A model generated the notes under the pieces. The model saw nothing but the letters and a program-made list of their open reading frames with translations, was not told where the DNA came from and searched no databases. DNA of 64,000 nucleotides, taken from Combretum micranthum. Taxonomy: Eukaryota > Streptophyta > Magnoliopsida > Myrtales > Combretaceae. The stretch lies in NCBI GenBank assembly GCA_024138025.1, contig JAMXBD010000367.1:620001-684000 (forward strand), given 5' to 3'. Position numbers and translations under genes: made by a program. Positions within the stretch are counted from its first letter, which is position 1. The number at the start of each line of letters is the position of its first letter. Shown piece by piece: positions 1-12,189 of the stretch.

Positions 1-140
1 TCTATGTTAACCTGTTTCCTATCTATTACAAGCGTCACAAGCTATCTAAATGAAAGCCAATGAGCGAAAGCTTGATAAGGATATCTAAAATTGGCATGGG
101 CCTTGAGAGTTTAGAAGAGCTTCATCCTCTAGTGCTATTT

Positions 141-340
141 GGGTAACTCTTTTTTAAGGGTAACTCCCATTAAGAGCTCAGGTAACTCCCTCTTCAAGGT
201 AGCTACCATTAAGAGCTTGAGTAACTTTCTCTTAAAGAGTAACTCCCACTAAGAGCTTAGGCAATTTCCTTTTAAGAATAACTCCCATAAAAGGCTTAAG
301 TACCTCTCTCATAATGATAACTCCCATCAAGAGCTTGAAA
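141..340. repeat. 39-40 bp tandem repeat, about 4.5 copies
   Basis: Successive units begin near 161, 200, 240, 279 and 318 and share the pattern TAACTCCCATTAAGAGCTTA followed by a TAACTCCCTCTTAAG-like half. A degenerate half unit precedes them at 141-160. No coding frame runs through it. The same TAACTCCC(T) and GAGCTCAGG words recur around 12.45-12.97 kb, so both may derive from LTR sequence of related retroelements (inference). The rest of 1-435 shows nothing recognisable. Confidence 0.75.
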
Positions 341-435
341 TTCGCTAACAACGAGTTAAGTTCATTAGAATCGAATAAAGTTGGAAAGGAATGAAAATGA
401 TGTAGGAATATAAAATGGCTGGAATGACTATTTTA

Positions 436-490
436 GTGTTTGGATGACTATAATGGAATGTCAATGCCATTGTTTGGTTGGCTGGAATTG
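436..490. repeat. Left terminal inverted repeat of the Harbinger element
   Basis: It contains two GTTTGG cores, at 438 and 472, separated by TATAATGGAATG. The reverse complement of 5700-5786 has the same order (GTTTGGTTGGGTATAAT, then ATGGAATGCTCATTCC, then GTTTGGTTG), with about 29 extra bases between the cores. This makes a composite, imperfect inverted repeat. Confidence 0.6.
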
Positions 491-1343
491 TTTAAAGAAT
501 AAAAGTTGAATAGCTAAGAAAAGTACTATAATGCCCCTGAATGTTGCTTAAATTAAAAATCAAGTTATAGGCAATACGTAAATGTTTTTCTTGTAAATTG
601 ATTGGAAACTAATATATATATATATATATGTATGTATATAATCAATAATAATAAAATGAGAAGATAAAAAATATGTATTTTCAATCTCAATTTAATAATT
701 AGTAACTTTTGTGAAATATGCATAAAAAATTGCAAATATAATGCTCATAATACATCTAAAATTATTTATAAAAAATTTATTATACAAAAAAGCTACTACC
801 AGTGGAAAAGAAAATTGAAAAATAAGTAAAATATGTTTGAGGAATTCTTGCAATTTACATTAAACAATTGTAATGAATTAAACACCTATTTAAGCAAAAG
901 CGAAATAATAATATGATTCAATCATCCATAAAATTCTAAAAAGTGTGTTCCTTTCCTTATTACAACCCAACTAAACAAAATATAGGCATAATATCCTTTC
1001 GCCATAATGCTAAATCCCCTTGTACCTATCTAAAATAACTCCTATAGTAAGACAACTTAGACATACATTGTTGTATTTACAAATTTCCACAAAAGACAGC
1101 ATACTTAGGAGCATAATGAAACAAAGTTTCCTTCCAAATATATACAAAAAGGAAGGTATTTACAAAAGCAATATTATGAAGCTTTTATGAATGCTCTCTT
1201 AACCATTACTCTCGAAAATCATCTTCACATAAGGCAAGTGTTGTTTAAGTGGCAAGGCTAGAGAGCACAACCAATTTTTGAGGATGGTCTGGTATCTTAT
1301 TTAAAGCCGTAATCTTCTCCATTTCTATCAATCCTTCCATCTG

Positions 1344-2365
1344 TTATATAATACTATCTAACTCGTATAAATTATCTAACAAATTCTTGCTAGAAGTTAG
1401 ATCCCTTAAAGCCTCAAAAAATTTGTCCCCAAGTGATTGCATTCCTTTGTCAAGTGTGGTTATAGCAACCAGAGTCTCGGAATTACCTTCTTCAGGCACG
1501 GTTCTTCTTCTCCTTTTAAAAGAAGTTCTATTGGCATTTTTATCATGAGATATATCCTCTTCTAAAGTTTCTCTATTGAACATATCAGGATTAGTATCAT
1601 TCGCTTGTTCATCCGCTTTGTCCAATTCCTCAACATCATTAAGAGTTTGTGCATGTTGTCTCGTGGTACGATCCTTTCCATAGATTTGCGACAACTCATC
1701 AAAGTATAAAAAACTCTTCGTTCTAAATTGATTGGCATCTTTATGGCTCCAAAAAGGGGAAAAATTTGTTAAAAGGGTTTACACTCTTTCAATCATAACA
1801 AAATGCAAAAGATAAATTTATTTGATATAATTATCTTAATTACTCAATTGGAGACATACAACAAATTATAAGAATAAAAGAACAGGGGTTGTCAAGACTA
1901 ATTTGCAAATTGGATTTATAAAAAAGTCTAATAAAAAAGCTAGAACATGACATAAGCATGGATAAATTATTCACTTACTACTAAATAGGCCTCCCAGACT
2001 TCATTTTCTACCACTCTCATTTTTCAGGATGCATCCCATCCAAAGCTACTCATTGTTTGACTATATATCATGTCATAGACAATACTCCAATCTTTCTTCA
2101 AAGTTTTGATGTGAAACTCTATGTGTGGCTTTGCTTTTAATCCACAATTAGGTAACTTTTTCCATAGCACTCTTTCAAGCTCTCCAAGATATCTGGCTTT
2201 AAATCTAGTATCTGCATTATGTGTCCTTATATTATGTGGCTCTACCATACATGCAACCAATGCTTTATCCTCAGCATATGTCCACTTTCTTTTACTTCCT
2301 TTGCTTAATTGAATAGGCACATGTGATGATTGAGTTTCATCCATATCTAAAACAACCACTATCAT
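1344..2365 (-). pseudogene. Myb/SANT-like protein of the Harbinger element (second ORF)
   Basis: In PIF/Harbinger elements this partner protein binds the transposase and the element ends. The N-terminal part (2365 down to 2024) is a Myb/SANT-like domain: KRKWTYAEDKALVACMV, a variable linker, then LPNCGLKAKPHIEFHIKTLK and a GWD motif. An in-frame TGA at 2024-2026 interrupts the frame. Beyond it the same frame continues with VVENEVWEAYL, typical of the domain end, up to a GTAAGT donor near 1979. A second exon is recognisable from about 1750 (RTKSFLYFDEL, IYGKDR), followed by an acidic, lysine-rich tail ending at 1344. This layout matches plant proteins of the At2g29880-like / L10-interacting MYB type. 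Intron placement is inferred. The stop makes it a pseudogene unless a second copy supplies the function. Confidence 0.8.
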
Positions 2366-2695
2366 ATTTAATAGAGGAAAGAAAATATAACTTCAGAATG
2401 TATAGCCTTCACACATGAATTAAAACATCATACATACAATTACTAAGGCAAGCAATAATGTAAGTATCGAAAAATGACCTCTAACACTACATTGTTCATG
2501 GACATACATTCATGTACAAAAGACAATTCATCTACTAACATGCAAAACAAAGAGGACACTTTCTCCATTACATTATCATACATTCATAATTTTTTTTTCA
2601 ACAAAAGAAATGTCAAATTTTTTTTTAAAACAACATAAATCGACTATGATTGTGTCCCGTAGCTATCCAATCATTGAACATTTGTTTTGCTAAGT

Positions 2696-4060
2696 TTAGC
2701 CTCCAATTGTTTCATCCATCACTATTCCTAAATGTTGTGATTGATCTTCCTCAACACTACCAACATTTTCTTCACTTTCATCTAGTTAATCCTCAGGGTG
2801 AGCTAATGTAATTTTCCCTTTGATACAATTATGAAGTAAACAACAAGCTAATATGATTCAATCGTGAATTTTCATAGGATAAAAGGATAGACTTCTTAGA
2901 ATACCTCACCACATTTTTAACAATCCAAAACACCTTTTAATAACATTCATGCAGATGCATGCTTGAAATTGAAAAACTCATCAGGGGTTCTTAGTTGATG
3001 ATGTCAAAGCTATTCATTCAAGTGATATTTTGACCCCTGAATGGTGCAAGGAATCCCTCATTGTTAGGATACCTTCTATCAACTAAGTAATAACATCCTA
3101 TTTAGAGAAAGAAAAAACCATGTCATAATTTTTGTTAGCTACATTATAAACGTCTTCATTTTTTTTTTCTCAACAAAAGAATACTTACCATGAGGTACTT
3201 TAAGTCCATTTCTCCTATTGATTGCATCTTGAAGAAATCTACTACCAGTTGCAGAGCCCTCCCAACCAGGCAACCCATAAACAAATTGCATGTTTGGGTA
3301 CATATACCTAAAACATTGGTGGCAATCTCATTTTTACATGTTCCATATCTAGGTTTGTCCTTAAATGGCCCTGTAATCTTGATATGTGTTCCATCCAAAG
3401 CACCTAACTAGTTCTACATAAAAAATAAATAAATAAAATCAACCAACCATATTTGTTTTAACAAAATATAATAAAATATGGATTTCTAAACTTCTCAAAC
3501 TAATGAAGTTTTGCCTATTTTATACCTTAAAAAATTTCCATCGGCCATTTGTCGAGTTTTTAGGGATATGATTTGGTTTTGTCAACAAGTGAGCTCCCAA
3601 TCATAAGGTAGCATTTAGTACATTATGGAGACACCTATTAACAACTTCTCTTGATCTCTTAAGGTTATACTTGATGATTATATTCTTTACATGGTAAGAA
3701 ACTATATGTAGAAATATTACAACTTGCTCATCTATCAACATATACTTAGTTGGTTTTAATCCCCTAATATTCTTTAACATTTGACAAGGTTTTTAAAAAA
3801 GCATGTCTATCCATCCTATGTTGTTCAATACACATTACATCATCGCTATAAACAAGTCTTTTAATCAATAAACGTCTTTTATAGAAATCTAATACATATG
3901 ATTTGATTTGGAGTTGATAAGTATGGAAGGATGATATAGAAATAAGAATGGCTAAGCAAGAACAAACATAAGAGCAAAACAATAAACATATAGTACAAAT
4001 GCAAGTAGCAATTATCTTTTTCTTTCTCGAATCATTGAAGGTCAGTTGTAAGCCATCCAT
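2696..4060 (-). pseudogene. PIF/Harbinger (HARBI1-like) DDE transposase, multiply broken
   Basis: This is the transposase of the element. Reading down the minus strand, the N-terminal part (from 4060) ends in CIEQHRMDRHAFLKTL, the usual helix-turn-helix start. It is followed by YMLIDEQVV, a histidine/isoleucine-rich stretch and RWKFF, recoverable only across frameshifts. ALDGTHIKITGP at about 3399 carries the first catalytic Asp. A one-base loss after the LGICTQ motif shifts the frame. A GTAAGT donor follows the VPHG motif near 3190, and the next exon begins near 3098 with YYLVD, RYPN, EGFLAPFRGQ (second Asp). The third block, NVIKRCFGLLK, has Lys where the catalytic Glu normally sits. Several in-frame stops follow, and the frame ends at 2696. 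It is clearly inactive. Confidence 0.82.
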
Positions 4061-5065
4061 TACTATAACAAAAAAAATCATATAAATATAAAAAACTTAT
4101 ACATTATACATTATATAATATATAACACTTGTTCTACACATATCATAGAGTGTAAATATTGAGTATGACTAATGTATTTTAAGATGAAAGAAATAACCCA
4201 TACAAAATACATAATTTGTTTGATTATAGTATGATCCTACAAAGAAGATAAAGTGATCAATTAAACCATAATCACACTCATAAGTACTTTAACCAACATA
4301 TCAAATAATCCTCATTACTTCCACCACATAAGGTTTAGATGTACAAAAGATGTATTATAATATGGTTACTATTCTTTTTATTAGAGGGTGTTTTATTGAT
4401 TTCCCCTTCTATATTTTATAGATTTTTAATTGTAAACTGACAGCTTAGATGGAAAAAGTTAACTGGACTTTGATTGTTATATGTTAATTGGCTTGACAGA
4501 AAAAAGTTGGTGGTTGAATATGAATTTAAACAAATACTACACTTCATTTTCATTGAAATTATTTTTTTCAAAGCCACGTATATAGTACATCATATCGTAG
4601 TTGCCCTTTCTATGGATAACACCATATTTCACACAAAAATAAAATTTTGTAGAAGGAAACTAACCAACTTACTCAATGAGACCACCATGTTCCCTTAAGT
4701 AGTTAAATATATGTGCATGCATATATATGGCTAGAATAATCTATTTCACTAAATCAGAAAACATGTAGAAATTTACATATATTTGCTATACAAACAAAAC
4801 AAGAAGATACCATAAATCGATGGAACCCATCAATGAAATTATGAAACACCTCAATATCCCTAAAATTATTTCTTGTAAGTTCACTGGATTAAGCCTATAT
4901 ATACTTAATTTTATCTTCTAACAACTACACAAACTAGAAGTAATACAGAGCATGATGAGGATGGTTAGACATCATTAGAGCATAAGAAAAAAAGAGAGGA
5001 AAAAACTAGGGCGTGATTTTGCTATTATTCATCTCTTAAATTTGTCTACATCTTGTTTAAATATT

Positions 5066-5070
<5 letters not shown>

Positions 5071-5096
<26 letters not shown>
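5071..5096. repeat. (AT)13 microsatellite
   Basis: Uninterrupted AT dinucleotide repeat in the 5' non-coding part of the Harbinger element. A shorter, interrupted TA tract lies near 611-640. Confidence 0.9.
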
Positions 5097-5699
5097 CTAG
5101 AAAACTGTTAAAATAAAATCTTTGATTTGTTTCTTCCTAGATCCAATCATGATATTGCTAGAATCTAGTCATTTTATTCTAGTTCATAATAGATTCAACA
5201 TTTGAGACCCATACATTGAACTAAAACAAAAAACCCACAGCATAATCATGAAAAAGATTGAAACTTTTCAATTTATTGTACTTCAATAAGCCACGAGACA
5301 ATTAATAACCAACATAAAAACATATATAAGAACAATTTCTATAGCAACACAAAATAAAAAATTGTCATGGTGAAGAACATATGACTTACTAAAGTGATTA
5401 GAGTTTGTCATCGAGAGGATAGTGATGAAGGTAGTTCTTTTTGGAAGCGTTGCTGTCATCACAATTGAAGAATTTTGCTTTTAGGGTTTGTGCCCCATGA
5501 CTCTATTGAGAGGGTTTGATTTTTTTCAATAGATGATGGATATTTTGTAGGTATGGATATGTTTTGTGTTGTTTTATGAGGGGTATTTTTCGAATAAAAA
5601 TTTGTATTATATGGAGAATTGTTATTCTTTTTGCTGGGGGAGTAATTGAAATTCACAGTCTATTCCAACTTACAATGAATATCAATTTTTTATAGAATA

Positions 5700-5786
5700 G
5701 ATTTTCTTACAACCAAACAAAGGAATGAGCATTCCATAAGGAATAAAGGCAAAACGGAATATCTATTATACCCAACCAAACATGAC
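5700..5786. repeat. Right terminal inverted repeat of the Harbinger element
   Basis: Reverse-complement partner of 436-490. The cores CAACCAAAC at 5710-5718 and CCCAACCAAACATG at 5771-5784 pair with the two GTTTGG cores on the left. The extra bases between the cores suggest an indel since insertion. Confidence 0.55.
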
Positions 5787-7442
5787 ATAAATGTAGTACA
5801 ATACATATAACAAACAATTGGCCTAAGTCTACAATTTCAATTGGAATTACTATCTGCATACGACTTGAAAGATTGGGGGCAAACTCAAACAATGTAACAA
5901 TATTAGATGAAATTCAAAACACTTAGAAGAATAGAATTCATTGATTCAAACTAGATCATTACAGTAGTTTTGACTAGTGTCTTAACCAAGCTAGTTTTGA
6001 ATGGGATCTGGGCTAAAATCTCGCAAGATGAACTCTCATAAGCCTAAAAGTCTACAAGTATGTTTGGTCTTCAAGTCAAGATACTAAACCTCAACCATGA
6101 CTTGGAATAAACAAGTCGACGATTTACCATTTAGATAGACTCTAGCTAAAGGAGTGCGAATTGACCAGTAAATGGCCTTAGTCAGAGTCTATAAGGTATA
6201 CAAATGTCAAAATGACATTGCCATGGTTCCCAGCCTTTTAGGCCTCCAGGTTTTTCCGATCACTCCCACTCTCCATGAAAATGACTGAGGAAACGAAGGC
6301 TGATGCTTTAGAGAAAACCAACTTTGGCCTTTACAACTAAAGTCCTAAAGTAGTTAAGGAAGGCCAAGAAGTTGTCAAAAGAGGACAGAGCACTTGCTTC
6401 TTTTGTTCACTCCATGGTAGTAACCATGACCTCGATGACAAGTCTATAAAGTGGGTGACATCAGCCTAAAGGCTACATAAGAGAATCACAACCTCAGGTT
6501 CGAATAAGAAGTAGAGAGGGGAATTAATTTAGGACTGAAGTCAGCATGGCAATACAGCATGGCTTCTAGCTTACTGCCTCTACCCCTTCCCTACTCCACG
6601 TAAACAGAGGTAGTAGAGCAACCGATCACAGTAAATAAAGATAGCAGAGCAACATAAGCTCATGATTATATTACAAGGCTCCTAAGGGTTTGACTTATCC
6701 AACAAAAGAAAAGCAAGGAAAAAGTCAAGCCAAAATAGGAACATCTTGGCTGAAGAAAATTCAAAGTGTGAAAATACAACTACGAAAACGCAAAAGATGA
6801 GCTTGTGATTTTAGAGCTTAATTCTAAACATGTGATGAACACTAACTCAACCAAGGACACTATTTATAAGTGAATAAAAATCATGTCTTGATAGCATTTA
6901 ATGCCATAAAATCTTGAGGATCTTGAGCGCCATGCCCTTGGCCATCCAATTAAGCTCTTGGGATACCTAAAACCTTAAAAAAGAAAATTCACAGTCATGC
7001 ACAAATCGCTTGACATCATCACCTACTTTGACCCACCACAAGCCTAACAGTGCTAATGCAATAAGTTGACCAGCTACGTACAACTTGGCTTTGTCCCATA
7101 ACGTCATCAACTGATAATTCTAAAACAAGTTAAGTTGAAAATAACCTTGACATGACCAGCCAAACCTCATTAGCTTGCTCGTGAACTCGCAAGGCAAGAT
7201 AAGAAGATACACACTTAGCAAAAATTCGAGAATGGAAAATGATGAGAAAACATAAAAAAGAAGCAAAATGCAAATGAAAATTTATTCCATTCATTGGGTG
7301 AGGTTATGGAACAAGCCACTTCATCGGCCAAGAAACAAATCTAATGAGCCGAAATGCTGGTTGGACAAAAAACACAAAAACAAACAAAAACAAAAACAAC
7401 TCAATCTACGCTCTCCACAGAACGGCAATCACGGAATATCTC
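5787..7442. other. Non-coding, probable degenerate retroelement sequence
   Basis: No convincing gene. Composition is more balanced than the AT-rich surroundings, and the block lies directly beyond the 3' end of the minus-strand gag-like remnant, so it may be its untranslated or LTR part (inference). Around 6380-6450 on the plus strand a weak C-x2-C-x3-H-like string can be read but is not followed by coding sequence. I could not find a repeat partner that would mark it as an LTR. Confidence 0.4.
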
Positions 7443-9190
7443 ATCTCTTGTCATAAGATGAGGAGCGTTTGCAACATCTTGAACTGGATCTTCTCTAGGG
7501 ACCTCCGTAGGATTAGCAGGAACCTCAACTCAACCCTCTTCATGGGTTTCAGTAACCATAGTAGGATCAGGGACCACAACAAGAGGAATCTACTGGCCTT
7601 CCTCTTGGATAAGGGCCGCAACTTGAGGAGTATGTCAACTTTTCCCTTTGACAATAACAACATCAACTCATTTTGCTTCAGTACCTCCTCCAGTTTTGCG
7701 GACCCTTCATCCTCATCTTCATCTTTTTCCTCTTCCTCTTCCTCAACCTTAAGATAGCCTCATCGAGTCAAACAACCAAGAAACCAAGATCCAGATCGGG
7801 ATACGCGTAGACCACTTCATCTTGGACCACTTTTGCACTTTTCCTCTAAAGCTCGGTCTACCTTTTACCCCGTTATAACTCCTTAAGCACTAGCTTTCTA
7901 GTTTCACTAGTCACAACCTCTTCACTCTCTAAGCTCGCCACATAGGCCTAAACATAAAGGAGAAACACATATCAAAAAGAAAAAAAAAAGTCAAAAAGAA
8001 AAAAAAATGGATGGGAAAAAGAAAGATACCCTTACCTTGAGGGCATCTCGCTCGGGTCAAACTCCTCAACTTCCTTCTTTAGCTTGTTAAGTTCCAAGGT
8101 GACTTCCTTTAGCTTTCAAGACAAGGTATCCTGTTGTCACATTGTACCTTTCCACTTATTTCCAAAGTCATTAGCTGTAAACTGGGCGTCTCTCGCTTGG
8201 CATCAGCTACCTCACTTTGACATCAGAGGACTTTACTCTCAGTTTCACGCTCTAAGCTCTCCTTTTCACCCAGGAGGCTGTTAAAGTCATTCTTCAACCT
8301 CATTTCATTCTGCCTTATCTCAAAAAGCTCCTTCTCAAGCTTTGCTAACCCGAGCTTTCAACTTCTCGAGCTCACAAAAATCCTAATCAGAAGACAACAT
8401 GCCAGTTCAACAAGTCGCTTACATACAATTTAACATGAAAAGAACTTAGTGAAAAGAAATCAATTTACCTCTCCTAAACCTTCCTTTAGGTACGTCACAG
8501 CTTTAGACGTAGCCGTTGTGACTTGCAATATGCAACAATGGAATGGGTTCTCTTGAACAATCCATTACGATCTAAAAACCATAATAAAATTACATCGTAC
8601 ATCTTGCGTGTTGAGAAATCTAGTGTTGGCCCCTTAGACATTAATTCCCTATACAAGGTCTTTAACCTCTCTTTGTCCTGCAAGATAACTACCTCTTTGA
8701 ATGAACTCCACTCAATAGGAGTATCGCTTCACTTTATACCGCTGCCTCCAAAAACCTCAACTGGACCCCCAAATGGCCGTATCAGGTTGAGCCCTATGAG
8801 TACTCGACCTCACCACCTTAGCGAAAACATTTACATTGCTCTTGGCGGCTTCAGTGGCCTTAGTCTTAGGAGACGCACGGGCATTCAGAGAAGCAGCAAT
8901 TAGGGAAAGTCGAGGTAAACTCTGTAACTCAAAAGATCAAAGGCATGGCAGGTTCGAACAACCTGAATGCTTGAGTCAACAACTGGAGTCTCCTTGCTCT
9001 TTTGCCTCTTAGCCCTAGGGCGTTAAGAGGATATACCTTGATCTTCCACCTGAATAGGAGCAAGCTAATTTTGTACATATACTCCAATAATAAGTCTCTT
9101 TGAAGACGCCTTCTTCTTGGCCAAAGTCTTCTTCTTCTTCTTAACCAAAGTCTTCTTCCTCTTCTTGGTCGATGGCTGATATGCTTTTCA
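7443..9190 (-). pseudogene. Gag-like retroelement protein, C-terminal coiled-coil part
   Basis: On the minus strand three kinds of segment can be read across frameshifts. First is a basic, acidic-repeat segment near 9180-9000 (KKRKKTLVKKKKK). Next, a segment near 8680-8500 reads KERLKTLYRELM. Third is a charged heptad-like stretch at about 8340-8200 (LEKELFEIRQNEMRLKNDF, then LLGEKESLERETES) that looks like coiled coil. The end, near 7620-7443, is rich in Pro, Val and Glu. This order fits the long C-terminal half of plant gag-like proteins of the 'putative gypsy type transposon' family, whose N-terminal domain lies at 11225-11903. No single frame is open throughout. Family assignment of this half rests on its position. 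Confidence 0.5.
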
Positions 9191-10740
9191 TTTGAAAGAC
9201 TACTTTTGGAGCGTAAAACTACCGGCTAGTGTATCAGGTGCGTATGCAGTAATAAAAACTGGTGAATACTAGGTCAAATCCACAGGGAGCTAATTGACTA
9301 AGTATGAGATTGCAATGATTTTATTCTAAGCTAAGTAACCGAATTAAAGGTTGAGATTCTAACTAATTAAGCCACTTCTACAAATTACTACTACCAATTA
9401 CGACTAAACGAACACTAAAACTACTCTTTGAAACTCCTTCAGTAAAATAGGTGTGGGATTATGTAATGGTTTTGGTTAGGATTTCTATTTGTTGCTTTGT
9501 AATTATAATCGGGATGGTTCATTTGGATTTTGATTAAACTCACAAGAATTTGCTTCCTTTTTAAGTTGCAAAATTCTAACTATAACATGGATATCCCTTT
9601 CGAATAATCCATTTATAATCATCAGTTAAATGACACACTCCTCTCACAAGCCATGTTATTCTAATTGAACTTATGGTTCAAGCACATGTCCATGTCAATA
9701 AACCATAATTTCAACTGCATTAAGGACGTGAATTCTACAACTCGAGCCCAAACAGAACGTGTTCGTGTCAGTTTTGAAGTTGTATTTTCTATTTCAATCG
9801 AGCTCTCTAATACCTCTTAAGTATCTTGAGCTTTAATCTACAAGAAATTCATAGACAAATTTGTAACCTTGTAAACCTGGAAATAGAAATAACCATGGTT
9901 CCAGGTCAACAAAACCCATTATAAACTACTAATTAACTACTTAGGAAATCCATGAACACATCAATAATCCCACTAAATAACTCTAGCTCATACTAAAAAG
10001 TGGAATTTCATTCATGTAAATGTGAACACAAGCCATTACAAACGATAAAGGAGAGATATCATTTAGAAATTGCAAAATTTCCTCTAGTAATTCTAAGGAT
10101 TCAACTCTACTGTGAAAATGCGAATTAATAGTGCCAGACATTGAGGTGAAACGAGTTTGAGGTTGAGTAGTGAGGTGAATGTGGATGGATTTATAACTCA
10201 GGCAAGTTTTGAAAGCTTGTACTTCAGCTGGTTGGTGATTTGAATAGAATAGGAGTTTAGTCAGTCCATTATTTGTACCTCTGCATCAAGAATTTGATAG
10301 AAGCATTTTAGTTTGACTTATTTGTGTAGTTTTAGCAGCAGCTTAGGTCTAAACATTTTTGTATTTTATCATTGAAATTTCAGCAATACCAACTCAAAGA
10401 ATATTCACTAACAGTAGCACAAAATCAAATTCCTATGTAGTACTTTATTGAACTCAAATTAAAAACACACGAATCATGCCTTTGTAATGCTCCTTCAGGT
10501 GCAACTTTTCCTATCTTTTAAAGAGACCTACTCTTAAGAACACATATATGTAATTTAACCTTTATTTTGATCCTTTTTGTAGATTTTTGAACTTTTAGTT
10601 GCAATCGATCCAAGATCATGAAATTTATCTATTTATAACAAAATTTCACTTTGAAGTACTAAAATATACATGAAAGTATGAAATAAATGGAGGATAAATG
10701 TGTATAAAATTCTCATTTATCAATGGTCTTGTTAGGAGCT
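9190..10740. mobile_element. About 1.5 kb non-coding insertion splitting the gag-like pseudogene
   Basis: The gag-like reading on the minus strand stops making sense across this block and resumes on the other side. The block has no open frame of note, is AT-rich, and is bounded by a GGTCAAATCCACAGGGAGC-containing edge near 9272 and a TATAAAATTCTCATTTATC edge near 10703. I could not identify terminal inverted repeats, LTRs or a clear target duplication. The class is unknown and the borders are approximate. Confidence 0.4.
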
Positions 10741-10908
10741 CATTGATATCCCTCATCTCGATCTCCACAACTTAAAAAAAATGAAGGAAAAGACATCAGT
10801 AAACAAGTAGTAGAACTGTAAAGCTAAGCTCAAATGCTTAAAAACTATGGACACGTCATCAATGGTGAAAGTCATCCTCTCCAATAAAGCTTGACTTGAC
10901 GAGCATTT

Positions 10909-10933
10909 GGGGGGGGGGGGGGGGGGGGGGGGG
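10909..10933 (+). repeat. Uninterrupted run of 25 G
   Basis: A homopolymer of 25 guanines, read as polyproline on the minus strand inside the gag-like remnant. Such a run can fold into quadruplex structure and is also a place where read or assembly length is unreliable. The only other G-runs in the window are much shorter. Confidence 0.9.
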
Positions 10934-11224
10934 TTGGGAGGAGGAGATGGGCCTTCACATACTAAAGAACCATTCCATTCCTTCAGGATTTGCATCCTTA
11001 TCACCAATAGTAATGGTTAAGCCTTTCAAATAATTCCCTACCACGAGTTAAGCATTCAAATGTCACCCACCTCGCGATCTCATAAATTCATCAATTCTCT
11101 TTTGGCCTTTAGCATCATGAGGCCCCAACTTTGAAAGGCATATTCACCTAGATAAGGATACGCCACCTCACCTAGATAGGGATATGCCACCTCACCTAGA
11201 AATCAAATTTGTATTAGGATCCCT

Positions 11225-11903
11225 CTTTGATTCCCACGATCAAGAATCGACTCTTCCAGCCTCTCCCTTTTGAGCTCGGGAGCCCCATGAAGAGTTTGTA
11301 TAAGCTTAAAGGTTATTTAGTGAGGTACCACCATCCCGAGTTAGACTTCTTATGGAAAAATTATCTTCTGAACATAGCTGGAGTGGGCGTCACAAATATA
11401 GTTAAGCACAAAGCCTTGAAAGCCACCAAGATGAGCCAAGCATTTGGAAGCAACTGAGTAGGAGACAATCTATGGTGATAAAAAAAGTCCTTTTGAAATA
11501 GAGAAAAAGGCATCCGTAGGCCAAATTTGAAAGCCATGCCATAAACCACGAACCTCTGCTGCCTTGATAAACAAAATTGATTAAATCGAGAAGGAGATAT
11601 GACCTCCCATCCTTAAGGGGAACCTCACATCTCCTCCCTTAGGACTCTTCAAGCTTCGTCTAGGTGACATTGTTGTGGACACCATTATTTACCGTCTACT
11701 GCTTCAGTATACAATGGTGTGGTAGACACCTTTTCCTCACCATCATTATTGTATTCATCTAACGAAAAACGATACACCTTCCTAGCAATCTTGCCGATTG
11801 AGTCGAATGATAGCTCGATGTCCTGCTGAGCCTCGAAACCCTCCTTGACCTCCTCGGTATATCCACTCCTTAAAGCCATTCCTTCACTGGATAGCTTACC
11901 CAC
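11225..11903 (-). pseudogene. Gag-like protein N-terminal domain ('putative gypsy type transposon', PF04195-like)
   Basis: The minus strand begins with an acidic segment (MGKLSSEGMALRSGYTEEV, 11903 downwards) that ends at a stop near 11685. In other frames follow the hallmark strings AFKFGLRMPFSLFQKDFF, then LSPTQLLPNAWLILVAF (about 11540-11430). Further on come SGWWYLTK, an in-frame stop, LYKLFMGLPSS, and GWKSRFLIVG near 11235. The order 'GLR-P-HPF, LSPAQL-PNAW, W-Y-L, GLPSS, GWK-R-FFV' is the known signature of plant gag-like proteins of large non-autonomous LTR elements. At least two frameshifts and several stops are present. The stretch 10750-11010 (a Pro-rich run and TIDD motif) probably belongs to it. 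Confidence 0.68.
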
Positions 11904-12189
11904 CTCATTCGAGCTCGAGCTCCTCGAACTGGTGCATGGCTCTTCGTCATCTCCTCCTACTGCAGTAACCCTTTATTCTTTGCCACCAAAGTCATATGAA
12001 AAAGATTATAAATAGAAATTACAGGAGCTTGACATCGCTACAAATGTTGGAACAACTAAGGAAAAATGATCAGTAAGAGTCTGAACAATGAGATCACTTT
12101 TTCACAAGTGACATCTAAGAACACTTTTAAATATAAAGAAGGCGCCTCCCTCCTCCAAACCCCACCCCCCCCAGGTTCCAACTTTTTTG

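Larger units (their letters stand above)
436..5786 (-). mobile_element. Degenerate autonomous PIF/Harbinger DNA transposon
   Basis: The interval holds the two genes typical of plant PIF/Harbinger elements, a DDE transposase and a Myb/SANT-like DNA-binding protein, both on the minus strand and both broken. The ends are imperfect inverted repeats: GTTTGGATGACTATAAT (from 438) and GTTTGGTTGGCTGG (from 472) on the left, against CCCAACCAAACATGAC (5771-5786) and CAACCAAAC (5710-5718) on the right. A 3-bp TWA target duplication is expected for the family, but I could not fix one with confidence, so the exact ends are approximate. The region 4061-5700 is the element's long 5' non-coding part and shows only AT microsatellites and no supported gene. 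Confidence 0.75.

Noticed and set aside
6390..6460. Weak zinc-knuckle-like string on the plus strand
   Set aside because: Only a few residues fit, spacing is not the C-x2-C-x4-H-x4-C pattern, and there is no open frame around it.
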